64,000 bases of DNA from CBFGTV01 sp965652145. GTDB lineage: Bacteria; Bacillota; Clostridia; Peptostreptococcales; Natronincolaceae. Below, piece by piece: positions 1 to 9,497 of the stretch (position 1 is the first letter of the stretch; the number at the start of each line of letters is the position of its first letter). Under the pieces are notes generated by a model that was not told where the DNA came from, searched no databases, and saw only the letters and a program-made list of their open reading frames with translations. The stretch spans positions 42,901-106,900 of the forward strand of contig CBFGTV010000003.1 in assembly GCA_965652145.1 (NCBI GenBank). The letters run 5' to 3'. The translations under genes were made by a program, and so were the position numbers.

Positions 1-3000
1 ATGATGGGCAGTAACAGCACTTCCCAGCAGGGTTCCCACAGCCCGGTTGGTGTTTTTAATCGGCAGGCTTAGCTTCACTTTTTTTTGTAATTGTACTGCC
101 TCCATACATTCCTTTAATAAAATCTCTTGATCAAGGCTGTAACCAGAAAAACCCGATTGTTTTTTTATTGAATGAAGGGATTTCCCCCCTTTAAGGGGCG
201 GAGAATAAAGCATGGCAGATAAATCTACATTTCTTGCCTTCCAGTTGGTAATGGTGCTTTTAACCTGCAGCTTATCCATTCTGCCAACCATCTCATCAAC
301 GGTTCTAAAGCCCATTCTGGCCATCCATTCCCTTAAATCCCTGGCAATGAACTGCATAAAATTAACCACGTGCTGGGGATCCCCTGCAAATTTCCTCCTT
401 AAATCAGGGTTTTGAGTAGCAATTCCCACCGGACAGGTATCCTGATGACAGACCCGCATCATCAAGCATCCCAGGGCCACCATGATGCCCGTGGCAAAGC
501 CAAATTCCTCTGCCCCCAAAAGGGCTGCTATAGCCACATCCTGACCCGTCATCAGCTTGCCGTCGGTCTCTAATACAATACGATCCCTTAAGCCATTTAA
601 GAGCAGGGTTTGGTGAGTCTCGGCCAGTCCCAGCTCCCAGGGGAGACCTGCATGCTGTATGCTCGTTCGGGGGGAAGCCCCAGTCCCACCGTCGTAGCCG
701 CTGATTAAAACCCCATTGCCGCCTGCCTTCACCACACCGGCGGCAACCGTACCCACCCCCACCTCTGAAACCAGCTTTACACTGATATTGGCCCGGGGAT
801 TAGCATTTCTTAAATCGTAAATCAGCTGGGCCAGGTCTTCAATCGAATAGATGTCATGATGAGGCGGTGGGGATATGAGGCCGATTCCAGGTGTGGCATA
901 CCGCACCCGGGCGATCCAGGGATACACCTTTTTCCCCGGCAGCTGTCCCCCTTCCCCCGGCTTGGCCCCCTGGGCAATTTTAATCTGAATTTCTCTGGCA
1001 TGTAAAAGGTATTCACTGGTTACCCCAAACCGCCCCGAAGCCACCTGTTTGATGGCGCTGGAACTGGAATTCCCCTTTTCATCGGATTGAAAGCGCCGCG
1101 GGTCCTCGCCCCCTTCCCCCGTGTTGCTCTTGCCACCAATACGATTCATGGCAATGGCAATGGTTTCGTGGGCCTCCTGGCTTAAGGAGCCATAGGACAT
1201 GGCCCCGGCCTTAAAACGTCGAACAATCCTTTCAACAGGCTCAACCTCCTCCAGGGGCAGGGCCTCCTCGTTACATTTCATTTCCAGCATTCCCCTTAAG
1301 GTAGTGACTCTTTGAGACTCTTCGTGGATGAGCCAGGCATACTCCCGGTACAGCTGATAGTCATTTTCCCTGCAGGCCCGCTGTAGGCGAAAGATGGTAT
1401 CTGGATTATATAAATGATATTCACCATCCCTTCTCCATTTATAAAACCCGCCTGCCTCCAGGCCTTTTCCTCTTTCTGCCTCATTAAAGGCCTTTTCATG
1501 CTTCATGGCTGCCTCCCGTGCAATTTCCTCCATCCCAATTCCTTCAATTCTTGAGGCGGTTCCGGTAAAATATTTTGAAATAACCTCCTTATTCAATCCG
1601 ACGGCTTCGAAAATTTGGGCACCAATATAGCTTTGCATGGTCGATATGCCCATTTTAGATAATATCTTAATAATGCCTGCATGAATGGCCTTCAGATAAT
1701 TCCTCTGGGCTGTCTTTAAGCCCATTGCCGGCAATAATTTTTGATCGTGCAATCCCCGCAGGGTTTCAAAGGCCATATAGGGATTAACAGCATTACATCC
1801 GTACCCCAGAAGCAGTCCAAAGTGGTGAACCTCCCGAACCTCGCCGGATTCTACAATCAAACTTACCCTGGTTCTTTTTTTCCTACGAATCAGATGGTGA
1901 TGCAGCCCCGAAATGGCTAGCAGGGATGGAATAGGAGCCATTGATTGGCTAACTCCCCGATCTGATAAAATAATCAGATTCTGGCCCTCGTCAATGGCTC
2001 CTTCGGCCTGGCTAAACAACCTTTTCAGGGAACCCTCAAGGCCCGACGCCCCTTCGGCAACCGGGTAGAGCATGGAAAGGGTAATGGCACTGAAGCCCCT
2101 CTCCTTTATATTCCTCAGCTTTTCTAAATCTTCATTAGACAAGCAGGGGCTTTCCAGCTGAATTCTTCTACAGCCCTCCGGCCCAGCTTCCAATAGATTT
2201 CCCTCTGTTCCCAGGCTGGTGACGGTGGAGGTAATAATTTTTTCCCGAAGGGCATCAATGGGAGGGTTCGTTACCTGGGCAAAAAGCTGCTTAAAATAGT
2301 TAAACAGACTTTGGGGCCTTTCTGAAAGCACCGCCAGGGGTGTATCCATCCCCATTGAGCCGATGGGCTCTTCTCCATCCCTGGCCATGGGCAACAGGTT
2401 CATCCTCAAATCCTCTGTAGTATAGCCGAATACCTTCTGCCGCTCCAATAGCCCCAGAGGCTCTTGTCGCTTTATATCAACAGTTGCTAAGCTTTTCAAT
2501 GGAATCAAATTATTCCTTATCCATTCCCCATAGGGAGCGGTGGCGGCAACCTGCTGCTTGATTTTTTCATCATGAACAATTTCTCCTGCTATGGTATCTA
2601 CCAGAAGCATTTTCCCCGGTGAAAGACGTCCCTTTTCTACAATGGTGTGGCTGGGAAGCTCTAAAGCTCCCACCTCGGATGACAAAATCACCCGCCCCTC
2701 CTTCGTAACATAATATCGAGCCGGCCTTAGGCCATTTCTATCCAGTACCGCACCAACCCTGGCGCCATCGGTAAAGGCAATGGCAGCGGGGCCGTCCCAG
2801 GGCTCCATTAAACAACTGTGGTATTCATAAAAGGCCCTTTTATCAGAATCCATCTCTCCCGTCAGGGTGCCCCAGGGTTCTGGTATGGTCATCATGATCC
2901 CTTGGGCCAGGGAACGGCCAGATAAATATAACAGCTCCAGGCAATTATCCAGCATGGCCGAGTCGCTCCCTTCGGTGTTAATAACCGGTAGCACCTTTTG

Positions 3001-3852
3001 AAGACTCTCTCCAAAAACCGTTGACATCAGGCTTGATTCCCTTGCCTTCATCCAATTGATATTTCCCCTTAGGGTATTGATTTCCCCGTTATGGATTAAA
3101 TAACGGTTAGGATGGGCCCGGCTCCAGGTAGGAAAGGTATTGGTGCTGAAGCGGGAATGGACCAAAACAATGGCACTGGTCAGGTCCTTTTCAGATAAGT
3201 CTGGATAAAAGCTCCTTAACTGAGTGGCCGTAAGCATTCCCTTATAAACGATGGTTTGGGAGGACAAGCTGCAAATATAAAAATATTGATGGGCCTCTGG
3301 AGCTATATACTCAATTCTTTTTTCTGCCAGCCTTCTGACGATATACAATTTCCTTTCAAAATCAATGTTGACCTTTAAGTCTTCCGATTTTCGAACAAAA
3401 AACTGCATTATCCAGGGCATTGACTCTCTTGCTGTCTTTCCCAGGTATTTCGCCTCTATCGGTACCTTTCGCCAGCCGATCAAGCCCAGCCCCTCCTCAC
3501 AGACAACAGACTCTAATATCGATTTGCATTTTTCTGCCGTCTCCTGATGGGGTGGCATAAAAACCATTCCCACACCATACTGTCCTGCTTCCGGCAGAGA
3601 AAGCTCTTTTCCGCAAACCCGTTTAAAGAAAACATCTGGAATTTGCAGCAGAATTCCAGCACCATCCCCCGTATCTTCTTCGCTGCCCTGACCTCCTCGA
3701 TGGTTCAGATTTTCAAGTATGGTGAGGGCATCCCTCACATTCCCATGGGATTTTATTCCCTTCACATGGGCGATAAAGCCAATGCCACATGCATCATGCT
3801 CCCTTTCAGGGTCATAAAGCCCCTGGGCGGGAGGTAAACCATAAGTCCCCAT
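1..3852 (-). CDS. gltB: Glutamate synthase large subunit, 3' end outside window
   Basis: Ferredoxin- or NADPH-dependent glutamate synthase large chain, which makes glutamate from 2-oxoglutarate and glutamine. The reading frame is open for 1284 codons from ATG 3852 to the left edge; the family is about 1500 residues, so roughly the last 200 (GXGXG domain) are missing. The start is supported by AAGGGGG nine bases upstream. Residue order: a propeptide of about 21 residues, then the class II amidotransferase nucleophile Cys22 (DACGIGF), the central domain, then the FMN/synthase domain with the [3Fe-4S] cysteines Cys1129, Cys1135 and Cys1140 (CX5CX4C, ending CPVGIATQ). The gene has its own promoter and is divergent from thiT. 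No small subunit is seen inside the window; it could lie beyond the left edge. Confidence 0.97.
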   Translation of the reverse strand, partial: MGTYGLPPAQGLYDPEREHDACGIGFIAHVKGIKSHGNVRDALTILENLNHRGGQGSEEDTGDGAGILLQIPDVFFKRVCGKELSLPEAGQYGVGMVFMPPHQETAEKCKSILESVVCEEGLGLIGWRKVPIEAKYLGKTARESMPWIMQFFVRKSEDLKVNIDFERKLYIVRRLAEKRIEYIAPEAHQYFYICSLSSQTIVYKGMLTATQLRSFYPDLSEKDLTSAIVLVHSRFSTNTFPTWSRAHPNRYLIHNGEINTLRGNINWMKARESSLMSTVFGESLQKVLPVINTEGSDSAMLDNCLELLYLSGRSLAQGIMMTIPEPWGTLTGEMDSDKRAFYEYHSCLMEPWDGPAAIAFTDGARVGAVLDRNGLRPARYYVTKEGRVILSSEVGALELPSHTIVEKGRLSPGKMLLVDTIAGEIVHDEKIKQQVAATAPYGEWIRNNLIPLKSLATVDIKRQEPLGLLERQKVFGYTTEDLRMNLLPMARDGEEPIGSMGMDTPLAVLSERPQSLFNYFKQLFAQVTNPPIDALREKIITSTVTSLGTEGNLLEAGPEGCRRIQLESPCLSNEDLEKLRNIKERGFSAITLSMLYPVAEGASGLEGSLKRLFSQAEGAIDEGQNLIILSDRGVSQSMAPIPSLLAISGLHHHLIRRKKRTRVSLIVESGEVREVHHFGLLLGYGCNAVNPYMAFETLRGLHDQKLLPAMGLKTAQRNYLKAIHAGIIKILSKMGISTMQSYIGAQIFEAVGLNKEVISKYFTGTASRIEGIGMEEIAREAAMKHEKAFNEAERGKGLEAGGFYKWRRDGEYHLYNPDTIFRLQRACRENDYQLYREYAWLIHEESQRVTTLRGMLEMKCNEEALPLEEVEPVERIVRRFKAGAMSYGSLSQEAHETIAIAMNRIGGKSNTGEGGEDPRRFQSDEKGNSSSSAIKQVASGRFGVTSEYLLHAREIQIKIAQGAKPGEGGQLPGKKVYPWIARVRYATPGIGLISPPPHHDIYSIEDLAQLIYDLRNANPRANISVKLVSEVGVGTVAAGVVKAGGNGVLISGYDGGTGASPRTSIQHAGLPWELGLAETHQTLLLNGLRDRIVLETDGKLMTGQDVAIAALLGAEEFGFATGIMVALGCLMMRVCHQDTCPVGIATQNPDLRRKFAGDPQHVVNFMQFIARDLREWMARMGFRTVDEMVGRMDKLQVKSTITNWKARNVDLSAMLYSPPLKGGKSLHSIKKQSGFSGYSLDQEILLKECMEAVQLQKKVKLSLPIKNTNRAVGTLLGSAVTAHH

Positions 3853-3975
3853 AACATTCGTCCCCCTTGTCAATTTTTAGTTCAGCAGAGCATTGCCCTG
3901 CAATGATTTAGTCATTTACGTCTGTCCACAAAATATTTTCTAGAATATTTCGACTATTAAATTAATGTATTCAGT

Positions 3976-4061
3976 ATTATATCATTTTTATAGAATTATT
4001 CAATAGATAAAATTGCATTTTTCTTAATTTTCTATATTTTTTGAAAATGTTATCGTTTTCA
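3976..4061 (-). promoter_or_regulatory. gltB promoter with upstream cre-like site
   Basis: On the minus strand TTGAAT (4003-3998) and TATAAT (3981-3976) are separated by 16 bases, giving a good vegetative promoter about 120 bases before gltB. Farther upstream, TGAAAACGATAACA (4061-4048) matches the CcpA cre consensus at 13 of 14 positions. Its centre lies near -86 relative to the predicted start site, a position typical of CcpA-activated promoters. The promoter is well supported; CcpA control is inference. Confidence 0.55.
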
Positions 4062-4167
4062 TTTTCTAGCTATTTTACGTAGGCCTATGGGATAAATAGG
4101 AGGACTAAGATGTTATTTAGGTTAAACCATAGGGCTGTAATGAAATAAATAGCTTTTTATAAATCAT

Positions 4168-4195
4168 TTGTATTTTATTGAGAATATGTTATAAT
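4168..4195 (+). promoter_or_regulatory. Promoter of the TPP riboswitch-thiT unit
   Basis: TTGTAT (4168-4173) and TATAAT (4190-4195), spacer 16, lie just before the TPP aptamer. Transcription would start around 4202. Confidence 0.6.
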
Positions 4196-4209
4196 TAAAA
4201 TAAAAATAT

Positions 4210-4285
4210 CGCTAGGGGTGCCATTGGCTGAGAGGAGCTTGTCCAACCCTTCGAACCTGTAGGTTAATACCTGCGTAGGGAAGCA
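4210..4285 (+). promoter_or_regulatory. TPP (THI-box) riboswitch
   Basis: The sequence carries the diagnostic thi-box segments in order: GGGGTGCC, GGCTGAGAG, ACCCTTCGAACCTG and TTAATACCTGCGTAGGGA. It sits immediately upstream of an intrinsic terminator and then thiT. Thiamine pyrophosphate binding is expected to favour termination and switch off thiamine uptake. Confidence 0.95.
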
Positions 4286-4300
4286 TTTCAACGTCTATTT

Positions 4301-4330
4301 AACGTGAAAGGATTTCCTTTCACGTTTTTT
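4301..4330 (+). terminator. TPP riboswitch expression-platform terminator
   Basis: A perfect 12-bp stem (AACGTGAAAGGA / TCCTTTCACGTT) with a 2-base loop followed by a T run lies between the aptamer and thiT, as expected for transcriptional OFF control. Confidence 0.85.
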
Positions 4331-4366
4331 GCATCCAAGCGATGGAAGAAAGGATGAATTTTTTAC

Positions 4367-5002
4367 ATGTTTGCAAAGCTATTAGAATTAAAACCGGTAA
4401 CCTGGGCAATCCTGCTGGCCCTTATGGGCAGCGCAGGCCTTCTTATTTATCTTGGAAAAAACCGTAAAAATACTACCTTCAATACAAGAATTATTGTTTA
4501 CGGCAGCCTTTGTATTGCCCTTTCCTTTGTATTATCCTATATTAGACTCTATCGCTTTCCCCAGGGAGGCAGTATTACTCCCGCCAGTATGCTGCCCATG
4601 TTTATTTTTGCAGTGATATTCGGGCCTATTCCCGGTATTATCGCCGGCTTTGCCTATGGCTTTCTACAATTGATTCAAGACCCCTATGTCATTCATTGGG
4701 CCCAATTATTTCTCGATTATCCCCTGGCCTTTGGTGCCATGGGCCTGGCAGGGCTTTACCGTAAAAACTTGAGCATTGCCTGCTTAATTGGAGGATTTGG
4801 AAGGTTTGTCATGAGCTTTTTATCTGGAGCCATTTTTTTCGCAGATTACGCCCCCGAGGGGATGAATGTCTTTCTATATTCCTTGATCTATAACGGTACC
4901 GTTATGGGGGCCGATACCTTACTTTGTCTTGTAATTACTCTAATTCCTCAATTTAATACTGTTTTCAGGCAATTAAAAGGGCAGGCTGAAGTAAAGGCAT
5001 AA
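4367..5002 (+). CDS. thiT: Energy-coupled thiamine transporter substrate-binding subunit ThiT
   Basis: ThiT (YuaJ) is the membrane S-component that binds thiamine and works with the shared ECF ATPase/EcfT module, not seen here. The 211-residue protein is very hydrophobic and has the ThiT-type sequence QGGSITPASMLP at about residues 66-77, followed by FGPIPGIIAGFAYGF. The TPP riboswitch and terminator directly upstream fit thiamine uptake. Oddity: about 40 residues precede the usual ThiT start (near NTRIIVYGSL) and include an extra membrane segment, residues about 12-30, so this version may have seven rather than six helices. RBS-like GAAAGGATG lies before ATG 4367. Confidence 0.93.
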   Translation: MFAKLLELKPVTWAILLALMGSAGLLIYLGKNRKNTTFNTRIIVYGSLCIALSFVLSYIRLYRFPQGGSITPASMLPMFIFAVIFGPIPGIIAGFAYGFLQLIQDPYVIHWAQLFLDYPLAFGAMGLAGLYRKNLSIACLIGGFGRFVMSFLSGAIFFADYAPEGMNVFLYSLIYNGTVMGADTLLCLVITLIPQFNTVFRQLKGQAEVKA

Positions 5003-5018
5003 TTTATGCCCAAGGCAG

Positions 5019-5057
5019 ACCAGCATCTGGAATCAATCCTGGATGCTGGTTTTTTTA
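5019..5057 (+). terminator. Terminator after thiT
   Basis: CCAGCATC (5020-5027) pairs with GATGCTGG (5042-5049), followed by a seven-T run. Confidence 0.85.
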
Positions 5058-5133
5058 TATAAATTTAAGATTTAAAGGGTTGTATGGAGGGACCTAGCAG
5101 GGGTATACTACAATTATGTTTCGTATTCAAAAA

Positions 5134-5225
5134 TATTTTAATGCAAAATAAATTGAATCAACAGATTTTTTTCTGCCCGTTGGGTTTAAATCCCTGTGAA
5201 CCGTTGTTCAGCTTGCATTAAAATA
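5134..5225. repeat. Inverted repeat pair, candidate MarR operators
   Basis: TATTTTAATGCAA (5134-5146) and its exact reverse complement TTGCATTAAAATA (5213-5225) are 79 bases apart in the marR upstream region. The first copy is itself a near palindrome (ATTTT-AATGC-AAAAT), the usual shape of a MarR site. The second lies within a likely promoter (TTGTTC, 17-base spacer, TATAGT). Autoregulation by the adjacent MarR protein is inferred. Confidence 0.5.
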
Positions 5226-5263
5226 ATATAGTTTACATCATAATATTGTCAGGAGGCCAAAGC

Positions 5264-5695
5264 GTGATTAACGATACGGGAAGAAAAATATTCTATTTAT
5301 TGAGGGATATTGATTATTTGATTAAGGATAGCATGAAGCATACCTTCAATAAAGGCGGTTTAACGGCTCCTCAGGTGATGGTATTGGCCAACTTAAGTAA
5401 AAATGGGCCCATGAAGATCAGTGAATTAAGCCGGGCATTGGGCCTATCCAACAGCACCATTTCCGGCATTGTAGACAGATTGGAAAAAAACAATTATGTA
5501 CTACGTACAAGAGGCCAGGATGATCGCCGTGTGGTACAGGTTTCTATTGTTAAAGAATCAGAGGAAAAATTTCAGGCTACCTTCCATGAAAAATTGGAAA
5601 AAAAATTTAGTGATAAATTTCTACAAACTGATGAAAAGAACCTCAAACAGATTGTAGAGGGCCTTGAATCCCTAAAGGCTTTATTACAGAAATAG
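5264..5695 (+). CDS. MarR-family transcriptional regulator
   Basis: 143-residue winged-helix regulator. The MarR core is visible: LTAPQVMVLANL (helix 2 area), the recognition region LSRALGLSNSTISGIVDRLEKNNYV, and a wing with the RGQDDRRVVQVSI motif. The start is GTG 5264, because AGGAGG (5251-5256) sits seven bases before it; a longer reading from TTG 5246 would place this RBS inside the coding region. It precedes, by 37 bases, a two-gene ABC exporter and very likely represses that operon, as related MarR proteins do. The ligand is unknown. Confidence 0.93.
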   Translation: MINDTGRKIFYLLRDIDYLIKDSMKHTFNKGGLTAPQVMVLANLSKNGPMKISELSRALGLSNSTISGIVDRLEKNNYVLRTRGQDDRRVVQVSIVKESEEKFQATFHEKLEKKFSDKFLQTDEKNLKQIVEGLESLKALLQK

Positions 5696-5732
5696 TATAA
5701 GGCTAACTTTTATACTGACAGGAGAGGATATC

Positions 5733-7460
5733 ATGAAAAAATTATTAAAATATTTAAGGCCTTATGGATCATGGATTGCAGCAGTTTTAGGCCTCATACT
5801 GCTGCAATCCATTTCCGAGCTGTTTCTACCAACTCTGTTGGCTGATATCGTAGATGTCGGCATTGTTACCGGCAATACAGGATATATTCTGCGGATTGGA
5901 ACAATTATGCTATTGGTGGCTGCCGGTGGTGTTCTCTGTGCTATCCTGGCCAGTTACCTGTCTTCAAAAATTGCAACGGGCTTCGGCAGGGACCTTAGAA
6001 ACATGATTTTCACTAAGGTAGAGGACTTCTCCCTACAGGAATTTGACAAAATCGGGACAGCTACCCTGATTACAAGAACAACCAATGATGTCACTCAGAT
6101 TCAACAGGTTCTGATGGTTATGCTTCGTCTAATGGTCAGTGCCCCCTTGATGGCCGTCGGCGGAATGATCATGGCCGTCTCTAAAAACCAATCCCTTTCT
6201 GTTGTGATTGTGGTGGTCATTCCCCTGCTGGCGGCAGTCATAGGGTTGGTGGCAGCCAAGGGGGTACCGTTGTTTAAGTCGATGCAGGTGAAGCTGGACA
6301 AGTTAAATTTAGTGCTTCGGGAAAACTTGACCGGTATTCGTGTTATTAGAGCCTTTAATCAGGTGGATTACGAAAAAAGGCGCTTTAACGAAGCCAATAC
6401 AGATCTAACGGACACCGCTATTCGAGTCAATAAAATTATGGCCGCCCTAATGCCCTCCATCATGATTATCATGAACTTTACCACCATTGCCATTATGTGG
6501 CTGGGCAGCAATCTTATCAATCAGGGCCAGCTCCTGGTAGGAGACCTGATGGCCTTTATTCAATATGTGATGCTGATGATGTACTCACTTATTATGGTTT
6601 CCATGATGTTTGTTCTCATCCCCAGGGCTTCGGCTTCTATTCAACGGATTAATGAGGTATTGGAAACGAAAAAAGAAATCATGGATCCAGAAAAGCCAGC
6701 TACACACAGCAATCAAAGGGGCTTTGTAGAATTTAGAGACGTTAGCTTCACCTATCCCGGCGCTGAACAGCCTGCCCTTCAAAATATTAGCTTTTGTGCA
6801 GGCCCTGGGGAAGTAACCGCCATTATTGGTGGAACAGGATCAGGTAAATCCACCCTCATCAATTTGATTCCCCGTTTTTATGATGTCAGCCAGGGAAGTA
6901 TATTGGTGAACGGCATTGATATTCGAGATATGACCCAGAAGGAACTTCGTAATAAAATTGGATTTGTTCCCCAGAAAGCTATCCTGTTCAGCGGCTCGAT
7001 TGCAGAAAATATCCGCTTCGGCAAGGAAGACGCCAGCCATGGTGCTGTTGAAGCAGCTGCTCGGGTGGCCCAGGCATCGGACTTCATTCAAAATATGAAG
7101 GAAGGCTATGACTCTCCCATCTCCCAGGGAGGCACCAATGTTTCAGGGGGGCAAAAACAGCGTCTTTCCATTGCCAGGGCCTTGGTTCGAAGGCCGGAGG
7201 TTTATATCTTTGATGATAGTTTTTCTGCCCTTGACTTTAAAACCGATGCAAAACTAAGATCTGCCCTGAAAAAAGAAACCAGGGATGCCACAGTTTTAAT
7301 TGTGGCCCAAAGGGTTAGTACGGTTATGGATGCTGACAGAATTATTGTGCTGGACGAGGGAAAAATTGCTGGTATGGGTACCCATAAGACATTGCTTGAT
7401 ACCTGTGGTATTTATCGTGAAATTGTTTCGTCCCAGCTGACCGAGGAGGAATTGGCATGA
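5733..7460 (+). CDS. ABC exporter half-transporter with degenerate ATPase site
   Basis: 575-residue type IV ABC half-exporter: about six membrane helices in residues 1-300, then the nucleotide-binding domain with Walker A GGTGSGKST, signature VSGGQKQR and Walker B VYIFDDSF. The residue after Walker B is Asp, not the catalytic Glu, so this subunit supplies the non-hydrolytic site typical of heterodimers such as LmrCD, BmrCD and TM287/288. Its stop overlaps the next gene by four bases (ATGA), indicating translational coupling. Substrate is unknown; with the upstream marR a drug or toxic-compound efflux role is likely. Confidence 0.92.
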   Translation: MKKLLKYLRPYGSWIAAVLGLILLQSISELFLPTLLADIVDVGIVTGNTGYILRIGTIMLLVAAGGVLCAILASYLSSKIATGFGRDLRNMIFTKVEDFSLQEFDKIGTATLITRTTNDVTQIQQVLMVMLRLMVSAPLMAVGGMIMAVSKNQSLSVVIVVVIPLLAAVIGLVAAKGVPLFKSMQVKLDKLNLVLRENLTGIRVIRAFNQVDYEKRRFNEANTDLTDTAIRVNKIMAALMPSIMIIMNFTTIAIMWLGSNLINQGQLLVGDLMAFIQYVMLMMYSLIMVSMMFVLIPRASASIQRINEVLETKKEIMDPEKPATHSNQRGFVEFRDVSFTYPGAEQPALQNISFCAGPGEVTAIIGGTGSGKSTLINLIPRFYDVSQGSILVNGIDIRDMTQKELRNKIGFVPQKAILFSGSIAENIRFGKEDASHGAVEAAARVAQASDFIQNMKEGYDSPISQGGTNVSGGQKQRLSIARALVRRPEVYIFDDSFSALDFKTDAKLRSALKKETRDATVLIVAQRVSTVMDADRIIVLDEGKIAGMGTHKTLLDTCGIYREIVSSQLTEEELA

Positions 7461-9328
7461 AAATAAGAAAAAAAGCTAAATTGAATGGCGCCTCAAGGGG
7501 CCCCATGGGAGCGATCGGCGCTCCTGTAGAAAAGGCAAAGGACTTCAAGGGAACACTAAAAAGGTTGTTGGCATATTTAAAGCCCCGAAGGCTTCAATTG
7601 CTTTTGGTATTGATCATGGCCATTCTAAGCACTGCCTTCAGTATTATTAGCCCTAAGGTATTGGGCTTGGCCACTACAAAGCTCTTTGAAGGTTCAATGG
7701 CAAGATTGCAAGATTCCTCCAGTGCCGTCGTAGACTTTCAATATATTGGCGGAATTCTAAAGATTTTAATGGGCCTATATCTTGTCAGTGCCTTGTTCAG
7801 CTATATTCAACAATTTATTATGGCGGGTATCGCCCAAAAAACAGTCTATGATATGCGTAATGATGTCAATCATAAGCTGGCAAAGCTTCCCCTGGGGTTT
7901 TTCGATTCAAGAACCCATGGCGAAATATTGAGCCGTGTTACCAATGATGTGGATAACATCAGCAGTACCCTTCAGCAAAGCCTGACCCAGCTAATTACCT
8001 CGGTCGTTACCCTGGTGGGCGTACTGGTGATGATGCTGACCATTAGCCCGCTCCTTACTCTGGTTACAATGGTTATTCTGCCCCTAAGTGCTGTGGTAAC
8101 AGCCAAAATCGCCAAGCGATCCCAGGTGCATTTTGCCTCCCAACAGAAATCCCTGGGAGAGCTTAATGGTCATGTAGAGGAAATGTACACCGGTCATAGA
8201 ATTATCAAGGTTTTTAACAGGGAATCTGATTCCATTGATCAATTTAAAAAAATTAATGACGAACTCTATGAGTCCGGCTGGAAAGCACAATTTATTTCGG
8301 GAATCATTTTTCCCCTGCTGACCTTTGTCAATAACATCGGCTATGTTATTATCTCTGTGGCGGGAGGTATTATGGTTACCAGGCGAACTATTACTATTGG
8401 TGATATTCAAGCCTTTATTCAGTATGCAAGGCAATTTACCCAGCCCATCGCCCAAACCGCTAATATTGCTAATATTCTTCAATCTACCGTAGCCTCTGCT
8501 GAGCGGGTTTTTGAATTACTTGACGAGGAGGAGGAGATTCCTGATGAAATAAATCATCAGATTATTGAGCTGCCTAGGGGAGCGGTTCAATTTGATTCAG
8601 TAAACTTTAGCTATAAAAAGGATGAAAAGCTGATTGAAGACATGAACATTAAGGTACAGCCCGGTGAAACCATTGCCATTGTTGGCCCTACCGGGGCCGG
8701 CAAAACTACCCTGGTAAACCTGCTGATGCGTTTTTATGAAATAGATCAAGGTAAAATTACTGTAGACGGGGTCGACATAAGGGACTTGAAGCGAGAGGAT
8801 CTTCGACGTATATTCGGGATGGTATTACAGGACACCTGGCTTTTTAATGGTACAATCGAAGAAAATATTGCATACGGACGACGGGGAGCCAGCCATGAGG
8901 ATATTGTCAATGCCGCCAGGGTCGCCCAGGCAGACTATTTTATCAGAACCCTGCCAGATGGCTACCAAACTGTTTTAAATGAAGAAGCATCCAATATCTC
9001 ACAAGGTCAGAAGCAACTGATTACCATTGCCCGGGCCTTCTTGGCGGACCCGGCTATTCTGATCTTAGATGAGGCCACCAGCAGCGTTGATACTAGAACA
9101 GAAATTCATATTCAAAGGGCCATGGTAGAATTGATGAAGGGAAGAACCAGCTTTGTGATTGCCCACAGGCTTTCAACCATAAAGAATGCCGATTTAATTC
9201 TGGTAATGAATGAAGGCCGAATCATTGAAAAAGGAAGTCACTGGCAGCTGTTGAAGCAAAAAGGATTCTATGCAGACCTGTATAACAGTCAGTTTACCAG
9301 CAATGGCTATTCCAGCGAGGCCATCTGA
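7457..9328 (+). CDS. ABC exporter half-transporter, catalytic partner
   Basis: 623-residue partner of the preceding half-transporter. An N-terminal extension of about 35 residues (basic, then Gly/Pro-rich) precedes the six-helix membrane domain. The nucleotide-binding domain has Walker A GPTGAGKTT, the variant signature ISQGQKQL and Walker B ILILDEAT with the catalytic Glu. Canonical and degenerate subunits in tandem with a four-base overlap are the hallmark of heterodimeric multidrug exporters. A terminator follows 33 bases downstream, so marR and the two ABC genes form one unit. Confidence 0.93.
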   Translation: MKIRKKAKLNGASRGPMGAIGAPVEKAKDFKGTLKRLLAYLKPRRLQLLLVLIMAILSTAFSIISPKVLGLATTKLFEGSMARLQDSSSAVVDFQYIGGILKILMGLYLVSALFSYIQQFIMAGIAQKTVYDMRNDVNHKLAKLPLGFFDSRTHGEILSRVTNDVDNISSTLQQSLTQLITSVVTLVGVLVMMLTISPLLTLVTMVILPLSAVVTAKIAKRSQVHFASQQKSLGELNGHVEEMYTGHRIIKVFNRESDSIDQFKKINDELYESGWKAQFISGIIFPLLTFVNNIGYVIISVAGGIMVTRRTITIGDIQAFIQYARQFTQPIAQTANIANILQSTVASAERVFELLDEEEEIPDEINHQIIELPRGAVQFDSVNFSYKKDEKLIEDMNIKVQPGETIAIVGPTGAGKTTLVNLLMRFYEIDQGKITVDGVDIRDLKREDLRRIFGMVLQDTWLFNGTIEENIAYGRRGASHEDIVNAARVAQADYFIRTLPDGYQTVLNEEASNISQGQKQLITIARAFLADPAILILDEATSSVDTRTEIHIQRAMVELMKGRTSFVIAHRLSTIKNADLILVMNEGRIIEKGSHWQLLKQKGFYADLYNSQFTSNGYSSEAI

Positions 9329-9360
9329 TGGGATGATTTAAAAAATAATGCTTTTACAAT

Positions 9361-9395
9361 GCCCTAATCCTGAAGTGGATTAAGGGCTTTTTTAT
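9361..9395 (+). terminator. Terminator of the marR-ABC operon
   Basis: GCCCTAATCC pairs with GGATTAAGGGC around a short loop and is followed by a T-rich tract. Confidence 0.85.
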
Positions 9396-9419
9396 TTTTG
9401 AATCCATGATCAGGAACTG

Positions 9420-9449
9420 TTCCTATAAATTAAGTTATTCTTATAGGAA
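9420..9449. repeat. Inverted repeat upstream of ku
   Basis: TTCCTATAA (9420-9428) and TTATAGGAA (9441-9449) form a perfect 9-bp inverted repeat with a 12-base centre, 49 bases before the ku start. It lacks a T run, so an operator or 5'-leader hairpin is more likely than a terminator. Function unknown. Confidence 0.4.
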
Positions 9450-9497
9450 TGAAAAATACATTGCTGCAAAAACTAAGAAAAAAAGCGAGGTGTTATT

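Noticed and set aside
212..3837. Several short ORFs on both strands at the left edge
   Set aside because: All are shadows of the single long gltB reading frame on the minus strand.
4110..4148. 12-codon ORF (ATG 4110) with a strong AGGAGG upstream, between gltB and thiT
   Set aside because: Too short to support, no promoter clearly assigned and it ends before the thiT promoter; possibly a chance RBS.
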